The notes under the pieces are model-generated. The model saw only the letters and a program-made list of their open reading frames with translations, had not been told where the DNA came from and ran no database searches. Made by a program: the position numbers and the translations under genes. Below, in pieces: positions 10,101-23,144 of a stretch of DNA of 64,000 bases; position 1 is the first letter of the stretch; each line of letters begins with the position of its first letter. The stretch is from positions 7,606,357 to 7,670,356 of the forward strand of contig NC_061789.1 of the NCBI RefSeq assembly GCF_022458985.1, read 5' to 3'. This DNA comes from Mugil cephalus. Its lineage: Eukaryota > Chordata > Actinopteri > Mugiliformes > Mugilidae.

Positions 10101-13100
10101 TAAAGGAGAAAAAAAAGACAAAATAAAGCTGTAAGAAGCGACACAAGCTACAAGTTATGAAGAGAAATTTGAAATAATGACTCACGTGTAGCCTGTGAGG
10201 TGACCGTGCACCATGATGCTCTCCTTGAAGAGCATCCTGTCGACAAGAAACAAAGGGAAACATCAGAAGTGTGACGTTAAAACGGTAAAGTGACCTGAAG
10301 TCGGTTGACGTCCACACACACACACACACCTGGCCTGCATCCAGCCCTTCGGCCACAGAGGTTTGACCTCGGTCTCCATGAAGGCTTTGAGGTAGTCTTC
10401 CAGAGACAGCGTGTTCTTCCCTTCCAGCTCGTAGCAGCCCAGCTTCACACGCACCAAGTTACACAACAACAACCTGGAAGGCAACGCAACAAATCTAAAT
10501 AATTAAAATGTGTCCTTGAGTCCCCATTTCAAACCGTTTCAAAGAGAAATTCGCCTCCTATCGACCTGAGTTTGTCGTCCCAGATGAACTTCTTCCTGGG
10601 ACCCATCACTCTCTTCCCTGGCTTCTCCTCATCATCGTCCTCGGACCCGTTCTTCTCTCCCTCCTCGGACTGCTGCCTGCGAGCACAGAAATAAAAAAAC
10701 AATAAATAAATGTCATACATCCAAACAGCCGCCCCTCCTTCAAAATAAGAGCGCCGGAGGAGCCGCTCACTTTGCCACTTTAGCGATGCAGTCCATATTG
10801 TAGCGGGCGATCTGCTCCGGCATCACGCTGCACACGGCCAGCTTCAGCTTCAGCAGCGGCGTTCGAAGGCGGTCGTCCTGAAGGCGGCGGAGAGAGACAC
10901 ACAACACGCGGTGAATACAGGACAATAAAAAACAGTGGCTCTTACACATATGGGAGAAAATAAACCTCCAAACAAACATAATTTGTGCCTAAAACATTTG
11001 TGCTAGATTTAAAACAATAATAACTTTGATCATGAATATGTTACGTCAACTCAGATTGTTGTTTGAAAAATGGGTCATTTTCTAGTTTCGCAAGAAACCA
11101 GAAAGAGATTAGTCCACATGTGAGGGAGAAGATAACAGAGGTACGACTCTATGAACGCTATCAGTCTGTGGTCGTCCTCAAGAATAAGAAACGCTAAAAT
11201 TAGCTGGGAAGTTATAGACCAGAGCTATTCAGCTAACGTCCTGTGGGTCAGATCTAAATCCAGATCCAGATCCAGATCCGGTGAATATGCAAACTCCACA
11301 GTGCATGTGCCGCAAATGACAGACACGTCACTTTCCAACGAGAAGCGACGGACGTTTGACACATTTGACAGCTCAATAAGGACCGGACTGATAAGTATTC
11401 ACACAAAACCGACCACGTTTTTCTGCCCTGGCTCAGTCAAGGAAGTTTAAATCACACAGAACATTAGCTGGTTATGTTTCTCTCAGATGAATGTGACTTT
11501 TTTTTATTAAACCTGAAGCTAGTTATGTTTTTTTTTTGCAATTTCTTGCACAAAAAGCTAACACGTGCTGTTTATAAACCCTGACATGCATGTCCCTACA
11601 AGAGCTGTGATTGGTCGGCTTCATAGTGGCGTGTTTCTGCTTTAGTGTCGACTGTTTTGGATCAATAAATATGGACCACGCCGAGGAAAGTTTAACTGAA
11701 GAGGTTTGGAGTTTTTCGTAACTCGTCTACTCAGTCGCTGTTGTTGAAAGTGAAGCAGGAAGTAGAAAAGTTTTTACAGAGAACCACAAATCTCAGACTT
11801 CAATCTGCGGTGCAGGGGCCACGTACCTGTATGTTGAGGCTGAGCTTCTTAAGGCGTTTGAGCAGAGCTTCTTTATTGCAGGGAACGAAGGCCTCCAGGT
11901 GAGAGTAGACGGCTGAACGCACCTCTGAGGACTGTTCCTGGACCTGCAGCTCGATGCTGACACACGAGAAGACGACGTTTGTTACGAGCGTTTCAATCTT
12001 ATCCTGTTATTTATTTATTCATTTAAACAACAAACAAAATCTAAATGCTACTAACTCGAGTAGGATGTTGTTCATGTCCAGTGTGAAGAACTTCTTCCTG
12101 CCCTCTTCATCGAACAGACGAGACGCCTGAAGAAACACAGACAACACCCGTTAGCGTTCACGTTTCAAGACACCGTCCCTCTTAAAGCGGCGAATGCCGG
12201 ACGTCGTACCGCTCTCAGGTCTTCGATGCGCTTCGCGAGCGGGCCGGGGAGTCCGCTGGGAAGAGGAGGAGGAGGAGCCATCACGCCGCCCTGCGACACC
12301 CTCACGCCTCCCGCTTTATGCCCCATCCCGAAGGAGCCGTTCTCCCCCTGCGCCGGGCTGCCCGGCTGGGGAGAGTCCAGCATCCCGAAGTCCAGGTCGC
12401 CCATCATGTCCTGCAGCACGTCGTTGTTGGTCGAGCCGAGCAGCGACATGACGGACGGGTCGGCGGACAGGTCGGCCATGTTGCAGTCGGCGCCGGCGCC
12501 CGTGACCTTGGTGTGGGCGTTGAGGAGCGCGCTGCTGGCGTTGGGCGCTTTGGCGTTGGGCCGCGGCAGCACGGCCGACCCTACGTTCTTCTTGCGCATC
12601 TCCTCCTTCTCCCTGGTGAAGCGGCGCAGCATGTTGGCGAGGTGGATCGAGTCCTTCATCAGCTTCTTCCTCTTCTTCTTCTCCGGCCGGTGAACGTTCA
12701 GGGCGGAAACGCTGCCGGGAGAGAAGAGGTTTAATGAATCCACGGTGAACGCAGAGACGGCAAACTCATGTGAATTTAGCCTCCTGGAAAAACGAGGCAA
12801 ACATCAAACCTCACCCAGGCTTTGGTACTTTGTTCTTTCTGGGTTTCTTCTCCTCCAGAATTCCGCCGTCTTGCTTTTTCCTGCGTTTTTTAATCACCCG
12901 TTCTTCTCCGTCCTTCATCTTCTACAAAAAATCAACCAAAAACAGCGTTGTTAGTTTAACGCGATCAGTATCTGGGTTGTTATATTAGCTGTAACTCCTA
13001 ACACAATGAATTAATAAGGGTTAAAGTCGAGATTCTCAGCTTTAATTTGACGTGTTCACATAGAAACAGGAGAAGATGTGTAGAGGGGCTTAAAAGTGAT

Positions 13101-15499
13101 TGAACAAATTCACCTACTGTCAGAAATGACCTGAAAACTCCTTTAAGTTTTGACGGGTGAGTGTATGTGGATCCGATCACATGTGCTTGACAAACCTTGA
13201 AATGGTTGTCGTCTGCGTTTTCTCCCTCGGAGTCGGACGCTGCTCTGAACTGCAGAGTTCCTGTGTTGATGTAGAAGCCTCCGTGTTTCGTGGTGAGAGA
13301 AGCCGGCACCAGCTCATCGTACTGAAAGGTCGGAAGAATTAGATTTTCTTCTATTACTACAACAACATCATGATGAAATTGGCTGTTTTAATACACAATA
13401 ATATCAAAAGTAACAGTCAAAAGTTTTGGCACATCCGCTCATTCAATCAAATAAGAAAGTGTCCAAATATTTAACTTGTGGTGTAGATATTCGTGCAAAT
13501 GGGTTTTCTATTAGTATACAAAGAATCTGTGCCATTTAAATTCTCATTTTTACCCCACTGTGACTATTTCCACTGCATGTGCAACACGTGCAGGTAAAAA
13601 CAAATCGGAGTAAAACTCACGGCCTCTGAATTGTCTATGAAAGGGTCGGTCTCGTCGTAGCCGTAGCCGATGTCGATGAGGTCCTGCATCCGGTCCTTTT
13701 TCTTCTTCTTTGGGGCACCACCCTGAAAGCGGCGAGCAAACAGAAGGATTAGAAGATAAGAAAAAAAAAAAAAAAAAAAAACAGCATGCCAATAGCACCA
13801 CGGAGCATTTTGAATAAAAGTAAACCAACTTATCTGGACACGTTTCAAGAGCATCTGTCGCAGCAAAGCTCTGAACGTCGTCCATAAATACATGAGGTGA
13901 CGTGTGTGGCAGAAACAAATCTCACTGAGCAGTAAAGACCTCGTCAAGACTGAAATTATTTGCATTTATTGTTGTCGTGAAGTAAATTTCCACTGGAATT
14001 TGCCGAGTCTCAAATACCGATCATTCCCCTCGATCAAGACCAACCAAGCTGGATAGTTTGCATTTTTTTATTTTTTTGGATCACGATCATAGCGAATTAT
14101 TTCTGGATAATATCCTGGACAACATTTTTCACTGTTGCAAGAATAATAAAACATGTTTGCATAAAGCCAGAATATTTGTTTTTTGCTTTTTAATAATCTT
14201 AAAATGTATTTTTTTGTAAAAAACATGCAATCCATTGACGATCCCAACATAAACAAGGGATTTCGGACTATTCACTCACATATTTGCTCTCAAATTTCCT
14301 GGCTATCGCCTCCACCTCCCGCCGCTCCTTGTCGTCGTCAGCGAAGGGGTCGCTGGGGTCGAGCGGAGGAGCGAGTCCTTTGGGTGCAGCGGAAACGGGC
14401 GGCTTCACCTGAAATTAAATGATTTTCATTTTAAATTAAATCAAATGGAGCAGGATAATTTAGAGGTGAATCATAACGTTTGGAAGAGACAGACACTCAA
14501 ATAAAGTTCACAAAAATTAAACATGTTAATTGGGTGGGGAAACTTTCCAGGAAGCTCGATCACAACCACACTGACACTTTGTGAAGGTTGTGGCTTTAAG
14601 CGTTTTGTTTAAAATTACCGAGAAAAGAAGTCGACTTATCTACGTTTTCAGTTTGTTAACAGGTGGAACAGGAACAGGTGTCGCTACAACTCAAAACTAC
14701 CATATATACTAAATATATTATTACATTTATTTAATCAGTGAGGTAAGATAAATAACAGAAACACTTTTATCTTAATTCAAGTTTAACTGTGAATGAATTT
14801 ACACCTTTCTAGTAGTTTTATTTAATGTTAATTTACATATATAAATATAATTTAATGCAGGTCATTTTATAATGCACCTGTTCCCACTAGTGTACCTAAT
14901 GTTTTGGCCAAAGGTTAATTTAGGATAGTTCAACTTCTGCTTTACACACACATTTAATGAGATTTTTTTGGTTTCATTATAACTCTAAGGTAATAATAAG
15001 CGTAAAAGTGGTAATTAATATTAGTTTCTAACTAGTAATAACAGGTTTTTGTGTGAAGTGAACAGGCCCCGTGTCTCCACCATGCTTGTCTTCCTCTAAC
15101 CTGTGAGACGCTGGAGTTGTTGACCAGTTCCCCGTAGTTGAACTCGGAGGACCCCCGCTCATTGGGCTCGGCCAGAGGGAGGGTGAGACGGACGGTGGCT
15201 TTCCTCTCCGCGGACTCCGCGTCGCTTCCCTTCGTCGTGTTCCCAAACAACCCACCACCACCTCCACCTACACCTCCGCCGCCTGACCCGACCGCCCCCG
15301 CCGCCGCCGCCGCCGCACCTCCACCTCCATCTTTCCCAAAAGTGATATCGACGACGGCCTCATCTTCGCGGCGCCGCTTCTTGCCGGAGTCCGGCGACGA
15401 GGTGCTGGTGGTGGCGGCGGTGGTGGAGGACGAGGAGGCGGCGGTGGGGGTGTTGAAGGATGAGATGGTGACGAAGGGCACTTTCCTCGGCTCTGCCAT
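7174..15499 (-). CDS. ubn2: Ubinuclein-2, HIRA chaperone complex subunit
   Basis: Ubinucleins join HIRA and CABIN1 to deposit histone H3.3 in the nucleus. Seventeen exons (high to low): 15101-15499, 14280-14408, 13621-13722, 13196-13321, 12815-12921, 12210-12711, 12056-12126, 11827-11956, 10771-10877, 10566-10676, 10330-10473, 10186-10236, 10057-10099, 8637-9932, 7931-8153, 7456-7524, 7174-7220. They stay in frame for 1,218 codons. The N-terminus MAEPRKVPF is UBN2-like. The HIRA-binding HRD is clear ([20 protein letters not shown], then [20 protein letters not shown]). The middle domain has [15 protein letters not shown] and [35 protein letters not shown] and the ending KSLQSGS...PPHLQLAFS match UBN2, not UBN1. 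The C-terminal half is Ser/Pro/Thr-rich with a Gln run and a Gly run, typical disorder. Confidence 0.94.
8154..8636 (-). other. ubn2 intron 14 with dispersed-repeat fragment
   Basis: Intron between the large ubn2 exon and the Gly-rich exon. The stretch at 8342-8365 (GATCAGCCATAACATTATGA) is a sequence I recognise as part of a repeat common in fish genomes. A long A-run lies at 8517-8536. No coding content. Confidence 0.5.
9640..9665 (-). repeat. ubn2: CAG/CTG trinucleotide run encoding polyglutamine in ubn2
   Basis: A run of CTG units on the plus strand (CAG on the coding strand) encodes about seven glutamines after SSPLIQ in the disordered C-terminal half of ubinuclein-2. It is likely length-polymorphic. 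Confidence 0.85.
10878..11826 (-). other. ubn2 intron 8
   Basis: This 949-base intron separates DIELQVQEQ...LSLNIQ from [12 protein letters not shown]. It contains a short degenerate TCCAGA array near 11250-11280 and T-runs near 11500-11540. No additional exon or RNA gene was recognised. Confidence 0.6.
14409..15100 (-). other. ubn2 intron 1 with MITE-like fragment
   Basis: AT-rich intron. ACTAGTGTACCTAAT at 14886-14900 is identical to the inner part of the terminal repeat of the element at 24311-24493, so a partial relative probably lies here. No coding content. Confidence 0.55.
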
Positions 15500-16015
15500 T
15501 TTTCACGCTTTTCCGTCCGACGACCGGGGCGAACAAAACAAGGGAAGCCGCCACACTTCTTGCGAGCCGCCGCCGCTGCCTGGAAATCTAACCAGGAGAT
15601 GGTCGACAACTACAGCTAGGTAGCTACTTAGCTTCCTCAGGATGAGTGCTGCAGGCAACACAATCACTTTTATCTCCGCTTCGGCCGTTTCAATCCATAA
15701 AGTATTATCCCCTGCACGGGCCCCGTCGCCTACGAGGGACTTAAACTGTAGAAAATCGCAGTTTTGAGTGCTTCCATGAAACTGGTGGTTAGCTACCGCA
15801 AAGAGGGTTCAGAAGTAGCCATCTTGATCATTATTATCATTATTCAGAGGCTGCCTGGGCGTGCGCGACGTGAAAAGAAACCGGAAGTCGGGGAAGAGAG
15901 GGAGCCGCGTTCGACCAATGGGAGCGCAGGAACACGCCCACTTGACCGACACGCGCCAACATGGAGGAGATGGCGGGATGTCCGTGAACGCATCTGCTGC
16001 GTTCTCCGACGGTAG
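15500..16015 (-). promoter_or_regulatory. ubn2: ubn2 5' UTR and promoter region
   Basis: This GC-rich region upstream of the ubn2 ATG carries several recognisable sites: an ETS/NRF-2 type CCGGAAGT at 15881-15888 (plus orientation), a CCAAT box at 15914-15918, a GCCATCTTG (YY1-like, minus orientation) at 15818-15826 and GAGATGGCGG (YY1-like, plus orientation) at 15967-15976. A start inside 15780-15830 would be typical of a YY1-positioned TATA-less promoter. Sites are matched by eye only. Confidence 0.5.
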
Positions 16016-16780
16016 GAATTTATGATTTTACTCAATAAAATGCAAATTAGAAATAGATAAAAATGTTCATTGTCATTCATAAAGACAAAGTAATACAATT
16101 AAAACGGAAATTTGCCATTTTTAAATGTCTATTAAAATAATATTTATTTTTAATTATAAAATTATACAGTCTTCATATATGTGCCATGTTGTTTTAGCAG
16201 CATATAGTTAATCCTGAAAATGTGTATATGAACAGCACATTACATATTGTCTCATAAATTGCCTAAATTTCAATTTTTTTTTACCATTACAATAAAAATG
16301 TCAATGTGCTTACTAAAAATTTTTCATGTTCAAATATGACTTATGCAATTAATACGATTGATTTATTCTTCCTTACTTTAAGCTGTTCCCTTCAGGTGTC
16401 ACCACAGTGAATCATCTGCTTCCAGTTCACAATGCATTTCCTATCTTTCATAGTTGTATAAACTACTAGGGCTTTGTGAGAACTACAATGAACTTTTATT
16501 CTCTAGTGTGAATTAGGTCTGTATATTTAGTGATAACATGATTATAACATGTTGACATGCAGTAGGGGTGTGTATTTAGTCTGCGACAACACTCTGGTTA
16601 TGAAATTTCAGTGATTTGCTTTTTCTAGACAACCACATACACTGGTTTCCCCACAAAGGTTCATTAGAGCATAGAAGTCTATTTCAGGTCCACCAGCTTT
16701 ATTACTTTCCATTTCCTTACAGCAGACAACCATTCATAAATATCAAATGAACAGAACCACAGAGTCAAAGTGTAAAAAAC
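16016..16780. other. Intergenic, ubn2 to rpsa
   Basis: Very AT-rich spacer of about 0.75 kb between the ubn2 promoter and the rpsa 3' end. I see no gene, RNA or clear repeat in it. Confidence 0.6.
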
Positions 16781-16783
16781 ACT

Positions 16784-16789
16784 TTTATT
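16784..16789 (-). terminator. rpsa: rpsa poly(A) signal AATAAA
   Basis: TTTATT on the plus strand gives AATAAA about 20 bases after the rpsa stop codon. The very short 3' UTR is usual for ribosomal-protein mRNAs. Confidence 0.75.
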
Positions 16790-16807
16790 GTTGCCATAGT
16801 CAATGAC

Positions 16808-18562
<1,755 letters not shown>

Positions 18563-18600
18563 CGTGACCGCTTTCCCTGCGTTACGAGTTTAGTGGGAGA

Positions 18601-19516
18601 GCTGGGGAAAGATGGATGAAATGGACATCAATCAATTGTGGGCTTGTTTTCACCAAAGTACTTACAATTTATACTCAGACACCAGCATTTGTTTTATTAT
18701 AAACACGACTTTTGAGCACGTTATCAGAACAGTGGCCCAATCAGATTAAGGGTAAAGTAAACCTTTCATAGATAGATAATATAAAATAATCTAAACCCTT
18801 AATCCGTTTGGTTTTCTCTGGAATAAAGGCATTCTTTTCGCTTTATGTGGGGTAAACTATCACAAACATGGAGTGCATGCATTTTGCCAAACTCATAAAA
18901 AGTACATTTGAGGTTTTGAAACTCGTTAAAATATCAAGGAATTCATTTACTGTCCATGCACAGTCAGATTTAAGACACAGACACTTAAACTGGGTGATCA
19001 CCGTTTACAAAACTGTATATAATAGTATAATATAATAATCGGTCACAAAAATTCTTCGTTGACCCATTCAATCGTAAAAAAAAGGCACGTTACCTTAAAT
19101 GCTAGAAGCTAAAAGGGCCAATATAGCTTTTAATGTGGACAAAAAAGCAGTGGTTTACGGTATAGCGTTATTATACACCGACAGACCCAGTTCTTGTTTC
19201 TTAACTGCTTTTATTCGCGTAACTGGCGACTATTAATGGGTATTTTAGACTTGACGTTAGCGGAACACAGCGACAGAAACGCGTGTTCGCGGCTAGCCAG
19301 TTAGCTGCGCGCGTTAGCAAGCGCTAAACCCTTAAAAATACACGAATTAACGCTCAAGAGTTCGGACTTGTGCTGCTCTAGTGTGAGAACAATTACTGAT
19401 ACATCATTCAGTTTGGGTATTTTGTCTGATTTCATGCTTTGAAACGGGAAAAATAACCGTTTAAACTCACCACGAAACAACGCCGTATGGAAGTCAGACC
19501 ACACGGTGAAAAGAGG
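18601..19516 (-). other. rpsa: rpsa 5' intron and noncoding first exon
   Basis: The ATG exon begins at an acceptor (TTTCCCCAG, exon start about 18601). The noncoding first exon is about 19471-19516, ending at a consensus donor GTGAGT. Its inferred start CCTCTTTTC is a terminal oligopyrimidine (TOP) sequence, which gives mTOR-dependent translation of ribosomal-protein mRNAs. The intron of about 870 bases shows no further exon that I can support. Confidence 0.7.
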
Positions 19517-19640
19517 ACGCTAGCAGGAAATGACGTAGTATTTATAGAGCGTTTCCGGGCTTGTGATTGGTCCAAATTACGTGAGTCGAAAGCAATGGTT
19601 GAAAGATTGCACTTCCGGATTGTGGCCACTCGGTGGGGCG
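19517..19640 (-). promoter_or_regulatory. rpsa: rpsa core promoter (TATA, CCAAT, ETS)
   Basis: On the minus strand TATAAATA (19539-19546) lies about 30 bases upstream of the inferred C start of the TOP tract. A CCAAT box (ATTGG on plus, 19566-19570) and an ETS site CCGGAAGT (ACTTCCGG on plus, 19611-19618) lie further up. The spacing is textbook for a pol II start. Confidence 0.7.
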
Positions 19641-21000
19641 CTTTCGCCGTGTGCTGTTTGTGGAGAGGTAACTGGAGGTCGGTTCGCCGGGATATCCCAT
19701 ATTAAGACAATGGCTGATGGAAAGACCATATTAAGACAATGCTGAGACGTTGACTTCTCGGTTAAAGACTGACCTGTGTTGCAAGTATATTTGCTAGAGA
19801 TAAAGAGTTCCAGGCAAAAGGGGGTCATAATATGTACACAGTGACACAATATGTTCAGAAATTATCTCAAATTGCAGAAATTGTGTATTTTATGGTGCAG
19901 GTATGGTTGCAGGACAGCTGTGCATGAAGACTGAGCAGACACATGTAGGTTAACCGGCCGTGCAGTTAGGATTAATGTCATGGACGCGAGAGGCGATGGA
20001 TGTTACAAATCCATCGGCTGGAAACAAAACTTATTGAATTATTTTCCAGGAAAGAAAACAAAGGTATTGATTTAATCATGTGATGGAGCTCATAAGTGGT
20101 TCAAATAAAATAAGCTTAGATGTGACACTGTAGTAAATGGAATAGTAAAGCACAGAATAGGAATTTGTCAAAACTTGTGAAAGCATATGCGTTCTAATAT
20201 AGAAATACCAAACCCTCCTTCATGACAGTCAAAAACTGTGTCAGGAAAGTGGTGATTTAACTATATGACAGTGTTTCTGTTAAAATGGGGTTGTCATAAC
20301 GATGCTGAACACCGTAACCTTCCTGAAGATAAGTGCAGGACGGTTGTGTGTCCTGTTTTTGTAATGAACTGTGATCTACATGTTACTGATGAGGCCTGCG
20401 TTGCATACATTTTCAACATAATAAAGAAGTTTATGAATTCAGTGATCTGCAAATCCAGTATATTTATTCCAAATCTTTCTAAATCCACTTAATCTTGAAT
20501 TGACGCATGTCTCACGCTACCACTCCTTGTTCTCATTTCCCTTTTGATGTCACTGCACCACTCCCCCCCCTGTGTTACTTATCTCTGTGATAAGTCTTTG
20601 GCCGCCGTGTCCTCGCAGAGCCTTGTAATGTGCTGAGCAACAGATCTTTGAAAAGTCTTGGAAGTGCTTCTTTTACCCCGTTGTTAATTATTATTATTAT
20701 TTACTAATTAATGAGAGGGAAAGGAACAACTGAAACACTTTTATTTTTAAAAGAATACGTGTATATTCTTGTTGAATTCGTAAAGTATGTGTTATTTATT
20801 CCTTGAGCTCCACAGACATAAGATAAAAATCAAGTTTAGCTCAACATAGGTGTCTGTTATGTCACAGTGACCCCTGCCCACCATGACACCAGATATGTAC
20901 CATGTCATGAAAAAATTGCTGCAACGTTTCAGAGGTCAGCCCTCGCGCATAATGAGAACGCTGAATCATTTACTCTCAGGTTGCACTTGAAATAAGAACC
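19641..21000. other. Intergenic, rpsa upstream
   Basis: No gene recognised. The region has moderate to high AT content, a C-run near 20563 and short ATT repeats near 20690. The small open frames here have no recognisable motif. Confidence 0.5.
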
Positions 21001-21639
21001 AAGAATATGTCAGATGCATTTTTATTTTCTTCTGTAAAGAGGTGAAATGTGTTAATAAGGGTTTAAGACACATTAAATACCAAAATATTTACATCACACG
21101 TGAGGCACTAATAATCAGAATAAATAAAACTCTGTTACATACACGGCTGAAAAGGCGGATGGTCAATTTAATCTCGCAAACACCAAAGTGAAAACACATT
21201 TCTACAAAGTAATGTCAGTTAATAACATAAATATTCACCCCGTTAATGTCCGTGACCTAATTATTAAACAGGGGTCCAGCTAATTGTTGGTCTTCTCACG
21301 ACGGATCACAGAGCTGCTGCTCAACGTCAAGCCCCGACTTCATAAGTCACTGACTCTGTGTGAGACAAACTATAGCAAAACTGGGTCCATTCCCATGCAA
21401 AAATGCTGAAAACCGGTAATAATAGAGCAGAAATAGCGAGGAACAAACATGAGCAGAAACTAGAGTTGAGAAATCTCAGGAGCCGTCTGGTTGGTAGTCA
21501 ATCAGAAGACAAACAACGGGACACTCGGGGGGCAGTTGTCTGACCGTTATTGAAATGGAGATATTCTGAGTGTCTCTCATGGCTCTAGTTTAAAGACATC
21601 TTGTTGTCTTTAAGGTCCAGTCACTGGTTAATAAGCGTT

Positions 21640-21950
21640 TCTGTCTACAAATACACCTTGAAGACATTTGAGCACCAATCCCAAGTCAGAGGATGGAGAA
21701 AAGAAATGTTCACTGAACATAACCTGGAGTTCAGTTAAATTCAGGTGGTGATGGAGGACACCAAGGCACCTAGGACAACTAGGAAAGAGTTAAAGTCTTC
21801 ACCAGCTGTTGGACGGGTTCTTCACCATTCAAAGAGAAACGTAACCTCGACTTGAGTTCACCCAAAAACATGTTGGGAAGACTAGACGCTACGTTTGTCG
21901 GGGGCCATCCTCACTGTGAAGCATGGAGGTGGCAGCATCACGACCTCTTT
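21640..21950 (+). mobile_element. Tc1-like transposon remnant
   Basis: At about 21910-21945 the plus strand reads VKHGGGSIT, the conserved Tc1 transposase block. The sequence before it (GACATTTGAGCACCAATCCCA, GAAATGTTCACTGAAC) resembles flanks of Tc1-like repeats abundant in fish. The frame is broken in many places. The outer ends of the remnant could not be set. Confidence 0.5.
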
Positions 21951-22327
21951 TACAAGCAAAAATGGAAAAAAACATTAAAAAACAAAATGCTTTTTAAAGG
22001 CACAGAGAGCTTCAAATTATAGCCGGGGTTAAAGATCTCGACAGAAGCTGTAATCTGGGACAAATGTCTTCATACACGTCCCTAAAACTTTCACAAATTG
22101 TGAGAAAAGTCTTCAAAGGTTAAAAGTCTGTTTCCTGAACCTCCAGCCAAGGAAAACCGTTTTTATACAGCAGACATTCATCTCATCAAGCTTCCCGATT
22201 CTCCTTCGACGCTCTTATGAGCTCCTCTACACGTTACAGGTTCCTTCCCGTGAACCTCTAACACTCGTCACTCCGACTTTACTTCTTCTTCTTTCTTTCT
22301 TTCACAAGGTTCTCGCCGCGCTCCCTT

Positions 22328-23098
22328 TCAGGACTTGAGTCCGATGTGCGCCATCATCTGCTCGTACACGGTCCACGCCATGGCGGCCATCATGGTCCTC
22401 CGCAGGGAGCGAGGAACTGCCCCTCTGAAGAAGCCCTGGACTCCGTGTTCCTTTAGAAAAGGAGACATCAGATATAATCATTAACAGTTTATCCTGCAGC
22501 GCAGATAAAAATAGAACGATAATAAAACACGTTTGCCCCGGGGAGAACTGAGCGAAATAGCTACCATATAGATGTATCTGATGGCCTCGGCCGTCCTCAG
22601 CTGTGGATTCACTTGAACATGTGTTTTGACCACGTCGGCAGGTTGAGTGATCAGGGAGGCCAGAACGCCGGCCAGGAGCCCACAGCTGAAGTTAGCCACC
22701 GGGGCCGAAGGAGAAGAGCTGATCTCTGCAAGAAAGAGAGAACGAACACTTAAATCAGAGGTTTTCAATGTTTTTCAGGCCAAGGACCCCAAAACTGATG
22801 GAGAGATTAAGTAGGGACCCCCTACATACTACATGTGTTCTATATTGAATTAGTGCCATTTATAAATATACATTATTATCTGCCTTCAATAGTAAGTTAT
22901 TCGAATAATACACAGGTTCAAATGCTATTTTTTAAATTTCAATCTAAGCCTCCTGTACATAATAGGCCACGCCCCCTATCACTACTGTGCCAATCACAAC
23001 GCTGCATGTTACAAACTGACTATATGACACTAATGACAAAACATTTAGTTTAAAGTTAATTTTAACTGTCAATCTGTCAATTATTTTCCTTATCTGTC

Positions 23099-23144
<46 letters not shown>

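Noticed and set aside
7174-15499. UBN1 identity
   Set aside because: [30 protein letters not shown] and the C-terminal ending match UBN2.
15138-15623. Pro-rich plus-strand frame over ubn2 exon 1
   Set aside because: Mirror of the Gly/Ala/Ser-rich ubn2 N-terminus with no splice or start support.
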